Assembly (NCBI RefSeq): GCF_002005105.1
Contig: NZ_MSCV01000001.1
Coordinates: forward strand, 62,001 to 126,000
Length of the DNA stretch: 64,000 nt
Reading direction: 5' to 3'
From: Methylocaldum sp. 14B
GTDB taxonomy: Bacteria; Pseudomonadota; Gammaproteobacteria; Methylococcales; Methylococcaceae
Shown: one piece after another, positions 60,392-64,000 of the stretch
Position numbering within the stretch: position 1 is the stretch's first letter
Layout: each line of letters starts with the position of its first letter
Notes under the pieces: model-generated
Seen by the model: only the letters and a program-made list of their open reading frames with translations
Databases searched by the model: none
What the model was told of the DNA's origin: nothing
Translations under genes and position numbers: made by a program

Positions 60392-63280
60392 ATGGACACG
60401 ATTCAGATCCGTGGAGCCCGCACCCACAACCTCAAAAACATCGACCTAGACCTGCCCCGTGACAAGCTGATCGTCATCACGGGATTGTCCGGTTCCGGCA
60501 AGTCGTCGCTAGCGTTCGACACCATTTACGCCGAAGGGCAGCGACGTTATGTGGAGTCTCTTTCCGCTTACGCGCGGCAGTTTCTGTCGGTGATGGAAAA
60601 GCCCGACGTCGACCATATCGAGGGCTTGTCGCCGGCCATTTCCATCGAGCAGAAGTCGACTTCGCACAATCCCCGTTCGACCGTCGGCACCATCACCGAA
60701 ATTTACGATTATCTCCGGCTCCTCTACGCCCGCGCCGGCATGCCCCGGTGTCCGGAGCACGGCATCTCGCTGGAGGCGCAGACCGTCAGCCAAATGGTGG
60801 ACCACGTTCTCAGCCAGCCGGAGGACAGCCGCTGGATGCTGCTCGCCCCGGTGGTCAGCGAGCGCAAGGGAGAGCACGCTCAGGTGCTGGAGGACTTGCG
60901 CAGCCAAGGCTTCATCCGCGCCCGCATTGACGGCGAGATTTACGAGCTGGACGAGCCGCCCAAGCTCGACCTTCGCCGAAAGCACAGCATCGAAGTGGTG
61001 GTCGACCGGTTCAAGGTGAGGCCGGACCTGGCCGTGCGCCTCGCGGAATCGTTCGAGACGGCGCTACGGTTGGCCGAAGGTATCGCATTGGTAGTGTCCA
61101 TGGACGATTCGGAAACCGAATTGGTCTATTCGGACAAATATGCCTGCCCGCATTGCGGCTACTCCCTGAGCGAACTGGAGCCGCGGATCTTTTCGTTCAA
61201 CAATCCGAAGGGAGCATGCCCGAGCTGCGACGGGCTGGGCGTCAAACAGTTCTTCGATCCTCACCTGGTCGTCCAGAATCCGCAGTTGAGTCTGGCGGGC
61301 GGCGCCGTGCGGGGCTGGGACCGTCGAAACGCCTATTACTACCATTTGGTCCAGTCGCTGGCCGAGCACTACGGTTTCGATCCGGAACAGCCATTCGGTC
61401 ACCTGTCGAAATCGGTTCAGGATATCGTTCTGTACGGCAGCGGAACCGAAACGATTCCATTCAAGGTTCTGACCGCGCGCGGCGATACGCTGGTCCATCG
61501 GCATGCTTTCGAGGGGATCATTCCGAACATGGAGCGGCGCTATCGCGAAACCGATTCGATGATGGTACGAGAAGAACTGTCCAAGTATCTTTCCAGCAAG
61601 CCTTGCCCTGAATGCGAGGGGACCCGCCTGAACCGTGCGGCGAGACATGTGTTCGTAGTCGATTCCTCTCTGCCGGAGCTGACCGCCTTACCAATCAGGC
61701 GCGTACTCGAATTTTTCGGCGAACTGACGCTCACCGGGCGGCGGGGTGAAGTGGCGGCCAAGATCGTCAAGGAAATCACCGCGCGTCTCCAGTTTCTGGT
61801 CAATGTCGGGCTCGATTACCTGACCCTGGCGCGCAGCGCCGATACCCTGTCGGGCGGCGAGGCCCAGCGGATTCGCTTGGCGAGCCAGGTCGGAGCTGGC
61901 TTGGTGGGCGTGATGTACGTCCTGGACGAACCGTCGATCGGCCTGCATCAGCGCGACAATCAGCGGCTGCTCGATACCTTGCTGCGTTTGCGCGACCTGG
62001 GCAATACCGTCATAGTCGTGGAGCACGACGAGGACGCCATCCGGATTGCCGATCATGTCGTGGATATCGGGCCGGGGGCGGGGGTTCACGGTGGTCGAAT
62101 CGTGGCCGAGGGGACGCCAGAAGCGATCATGGCAAACGACGATTCCCTCACCGGCCAATATCTCTCCAACCGTCTCGAGATCGCCGTGCCGGAGCGGCGT
62201 ATTCCGCCCGATCCGGAGCGCGTGCTCCGGATTCGGAATGCCCGCGGCAACAATCTGAAGGGTATCGACGTTTCGTTTCCCGTGGGGCTTTTTACCTGTG
62301 TGACCGGCGTTTCGGGGTCCGGCAAATCCACTCTGATCAACGATACGCTGTTCCGCTTCGCGGCTCGCGAGCTCAACGGTGCCGCCGCGATGCCGGCATC
62401 GAGCGACGGCATCGACGGACTGGAGCATTTCGACAAGGTGGTGGATATCGATCAAAGCCCGATCGGTCGCACGCCGAGGTCCAACCCCGCGACCTACACC
62501 GGGTTGTTCACGCCGATCCGGGAACTCTTCGCGGCGACCCCGGAGGCGCGGTCACGCGGCTATTCGCCGGGGCGGTTCAGTTTCAACGTCAAGGGCGGGC
62601 GATGCGAGGCTTGCGCCGGCGACGGCGTGATCAAGGTGGAGATGCACTTCCTGCCCGATATTTTCGTCCATTGCGATGTTTGCAAGGGAAAACGCTATAA
62701 CCGAGAAACGCTGGAAATCCGCTACAAGGGCAAGACGATAAACGAAGTCTTGGAAATGACGGTGGAAGAAGCCAGTCAGTTCTTTTCCGCGATTCCGGCC
62801 GTTGCCCGAAAGCTCGATACTCTGATGGAGGTGGGGTTGAGCTACATCAGCTTGGGCCAGAACGCGGTGACGCTTTCCGGCGGCGAAGCTCAGCGGGTCA
62901 AACTGGCCCGCGAGTTATCGAAGCGGGACACCGGCAAAACGCTCTATATTCTGGATGAGCCGACGACCGGACTGCATTTTCACGACATTCGGCAACTTCT
63001 GGGCGTTCTGCATCAATTGCGCGATCACGGCAACACGGTGATCGTGATTGAACACAATCTGGACGTGATCAAAACCGCCGACTGGCTGGTCGACTTGGGA
63101 CCGGAAGGCGGTGAAGGCGGTGGTTTAATCGTGGCGGAAGGCACCCCTGAACAGGTTGCCGAAAACAGGGCTTCCTATACCGGGGCATTCTTGAAGAAAA
63201 TCTTATCGAAGTCGGTACCGCCGAACCGAGCGTTTGGCGAAGCGGTTCACAAAATCAGTCGGAAGACTGTGCGGCCGTGA
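60392..63280 (+). CDS. uvrA: excinuclease ABC subunit UvrA
   Basis: 962 residues from ATG 60392 ([14 protein letters not shown]); no clear ribosome site. Walker A sites [16 protein letters not shown] (about 30) and [16 protein letters not shown] (about 640); zinc fingers [18 protein letters not shown] with CPSCDGLG (about 255-285) and CEACAGDG with CDVCKGKRY (about 740-770); signatures [13 protein letters not shown] and [13 protein letters not shown]; Walker [14 protein letters not shown] and [13 protein letters not shown]. Damage recognition in nucleotide excision repair. The tail of about 20 residues beyond the usual end is extra. Confidence 0.97.
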   Translation: MDTIQIRGARTHNLKNIDLDLPRDKLIVITGLSGSGKSSLAFDTIYAEGQRRYVESLSAYARQFLSVMEKPDVDHIEGLSPAISIEQKSTSHNPRSTVGTITEIYDYLRLLYARAGMPRCPEHGISLEAQTVSQMVDHVLSQPEDSRWMLLAPVVSERKGEHAQVLEDLRSQGFIRARIDGEIYELDEPPKLDLRRKHSIEVVVDRFKVRPDLAVRLAESFETALRLAEGIALVVSMDDSETELVYSDKYACPHCGYSLSELEPRIFSFNNPKGACPSCDGLGVKQFFDPHLVVQNPQLSLAGGAVRGWDRRNAYYYHLVQSLAEHYGFDPEQPFGHLSKSVQDIVLYGSGTETIPFKVLTARGDTLVHRHAFEGIIPNMERRYRETDSMMVREELSKYLSSKPCPECEGTRLNRAARHVFVVDSSLPELTALPIRRVLEFFGELTLTGRRGEVAAKIVKEITARLQFLVNVGLDYLTLARSADTLSGGEAQRIRLASQVGAGLVGVMYVLDEPSIGLHQRDNQRLLDTLLRLRDLGNTVIVVEHDEDAIRIADHVVDIGPGAGVHGGRIVAEGTPEAIMANDDSLTGQYLSNRLEIAVPERRIPPDPERVLRIRNARGNNLKGIDVSFPVGLFTCVTGVSGSGKSTLINDTLFRFAARELNGAAAMPASSDGIDGLEHFDKVVDIDQSPIGRTPRSNPATYTGLFTPIRELFAATPEARSRGYSPGRFSFNVKGGRCEACAGDGVIKVEMHFLPDIFVHCDVCKGKRYNRETLEIRYKGKTINEVLEMTVEEASQFFSAIPAVARKLDTLMEVGLSYISLGQNAVTLSGGEAQRVKLARELSKRDTGKTLYILDEPTTGLHFHDIRQLLGVLHQLRDHGNTVIVIEHNLDVIKTADWLVDLGPEGGEGGGLIVAEGTPEQVAENRASYTGAFLKKILSKSVPPNRAFGEAVHKISRKTVRP

Positions 63281-63431
63281 CCGTAGCGACAACATCAGGA
63301 GAGTTATTTATCGTAGGTGATGAGGTGGAGGCGGTGGTAGCTTGCGGATCAGAGGCGATTAGCCAGAAGATGATTAGACCTAGCGCCAGGGCTGTTACAA
63401 CAACCATATGCTTTTCGCTAAGTGCTTTCAC
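63255..63431 (-). CDS. candidate small membrane protein overlapping the uvrA end
   Basis: A 58-residue frame from GTG 63431 with GGGAG seven bases upstream. Residues 9-26 form a helix ([18 protein letters not shown]) and the rest is Ser/Thr/Pro-rich, so an anchor with a periplasmic tail is likely. Its last 26 bases overlap uvrA on the other strand. Family not recognised. The ribosome site and clear helix support it; no other evidence. Confidence 0.5.
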   Translation of the reverse strand: MKALSEKHMVVVTALALGLIIFWLIASDPQATTASTSSPTINNSPDVVATVTAAQSSD

Positions 63432-63637
63432 TTAATATCTCCCTTTGTATGATGAAACTCCGTTGCGAAGCTTATTGAGTTTGCGTTACGGCAACGTGAC
63501 GTGGATCTTACGCAAAGTTGTTCAAGACCTCTGTAAGTGAAAAATGATAACGCTGTCACCATGAGCTTACAAACGGTTTTATACGGATTTTAAAATGGCT
63601 GTCGTTGGCTTTTCTCGAAAAACAAGCAGTGTGCGTT

Positions 63638-64000
63638 ATGAATAAGTCCTCCAATACGAATCCAATTAGTTTTGCCGTGGTATGTCGTCAGCTCTTGGGT
63701 CCTTTGACCCGGTATTTGATATCAAAATGTCAAAAGGTCTATTTTCGCGCCGTGGAGTCGACGGGGCATCATAAGCGAGACATCCTCGTCAGTCGTGTGG
63801 AGAATGCGCGGGACAGTTTGGAAGAAGCCAAGGAGCAATTTCAAAGTGCGCTGGATAAGTTCAGCGCACTTACGGACTTTCAGGGTGGCGAGCTCGAAGA
63901 CTTATATCGACAGATTAAAGTCGAGTTCGATTACAGTAAAGCCAAGGCTCTAGCAGTCAAAGACCGGATTGCGGCGGTGCAGGACGTGGCCGAGGCTCTT
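63638..64000 (+). CDS. DUF2959 family protein, 3' end beyond window
   Basis: 121 residues are visible from ATG 63638. The family core is HKRDILVSRVENARDSLEEA, then KEQFQSALDKFSALTDFQGG and DYSKAKALAVKDRIAAVQDV: a long coiled-coil region. Family members usually have a lipobox just before this core; here the equivalent Cys in LISKCQKVYF has Lys before it, so lipidation is doubtful. No good ribosome site, so the start is uncertain. Confidence 0.75.
   Translation, partial: MNKSSNTNPISFAVVCRQLLGPLTRYLISKCQKVYFRAVESTGHHKRDILVSRVENARDSLEEAKEQFQSALDKFSALTDFQGGELEDLYRQIKVEFDYSKAKALAVKDRIAAVQDVAEAL

Overview
The window looks like chromosomal DNA of a GC-rich gammaproteobacterium, most plausibly a type I methanotroph (Methylococcales). 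This is inference. The gammaproteobacterial gene orders present are algZ-algR-hemC-hemD-hemX-hemY, uvrA/MFS/ssb, and engB-cytochrome c4-dsbA-endonuclease; a class I adenylate cyclase is also present. The methanotroph hint is a neighbouring SDR reductase/Rieske oxygenase pair resembling the C-4 sterol demethylation enzymes SdmB/SdmA described from Methylococcus capsulatus. No methane monooxygenase, rRNA, tRNA, CRISPR array, prophage or intact insertion sequence is visible.

Layout. 1-5.6 kb: small exported proteins (one SmbP-like and cut by the window edge), a CoA-binding protein, YigZ, RNase Z-like hydrolase, WrbA, DUF2231, DoxX and DUF504. 5.7-14 kb: a PAS/degenerate-GGDEF protein coupled to CyaA, an SLC13 permease, ApbE and small membrane or exported proteins. 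14.4-20.5 kb: rtcA-polX, a probable C-rich-loop sRNA, engB, cytochrome c4, dsbA and an endonuclease-like protein. 20.6-29.5 kb: a Wzt-like ATPase, an FRG-domain protein, then haem biosynthesis and AlgZR. 29.9-36 kb: a Gld-like ABC cassette, mutM and gnd. 36-47 kb: a PR-1-like CAP protein, YihY, an AttH/CrtC-like protein, a dihaem cytochrome, DUF488, asparaginase, MtfA, a WbuC-like cupin, a cupredoxin and a beta-propeller. 47.5-57 kb: the SdmB/SdmA-like pair, a CPBP protease, a Dabb protein, an OCD-family enzyme, a DUF457 protein, a YafJ-like amidotransferase, a second YihY, family 4 UDG and a Crp/Fnr regulator. 57-64 kb: YqjE/YqjD-like membrane proteins, ssb, a YajR-like MFS exporter, uvrA, a small membrane ORF and a DUF2959 protein cut by the edge.

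Two non-coding signals stand out. The first is a 148-149 bp element present three times, built from five consecutive hairpins. All three stem substitutions between copies turn G-C into G.U when read on one strand, which suggests selection on an RNA. The second is a three-hairpin transcript candidate between polX and engB. All its loops are C-rich (anti-Shine-Dalgarno type), it ends in an intrinsic terminator, and it sits where E. coli has Spot 42 and Pseudomonas has ErsA. There is also a 200 bp MITE-like element with TA ends and a dispersed palindromic repeat family.

All calls come from reading sequence and translations; no database search was run. Start sites are given with their ribosome-binding evidence where that decided the choice.
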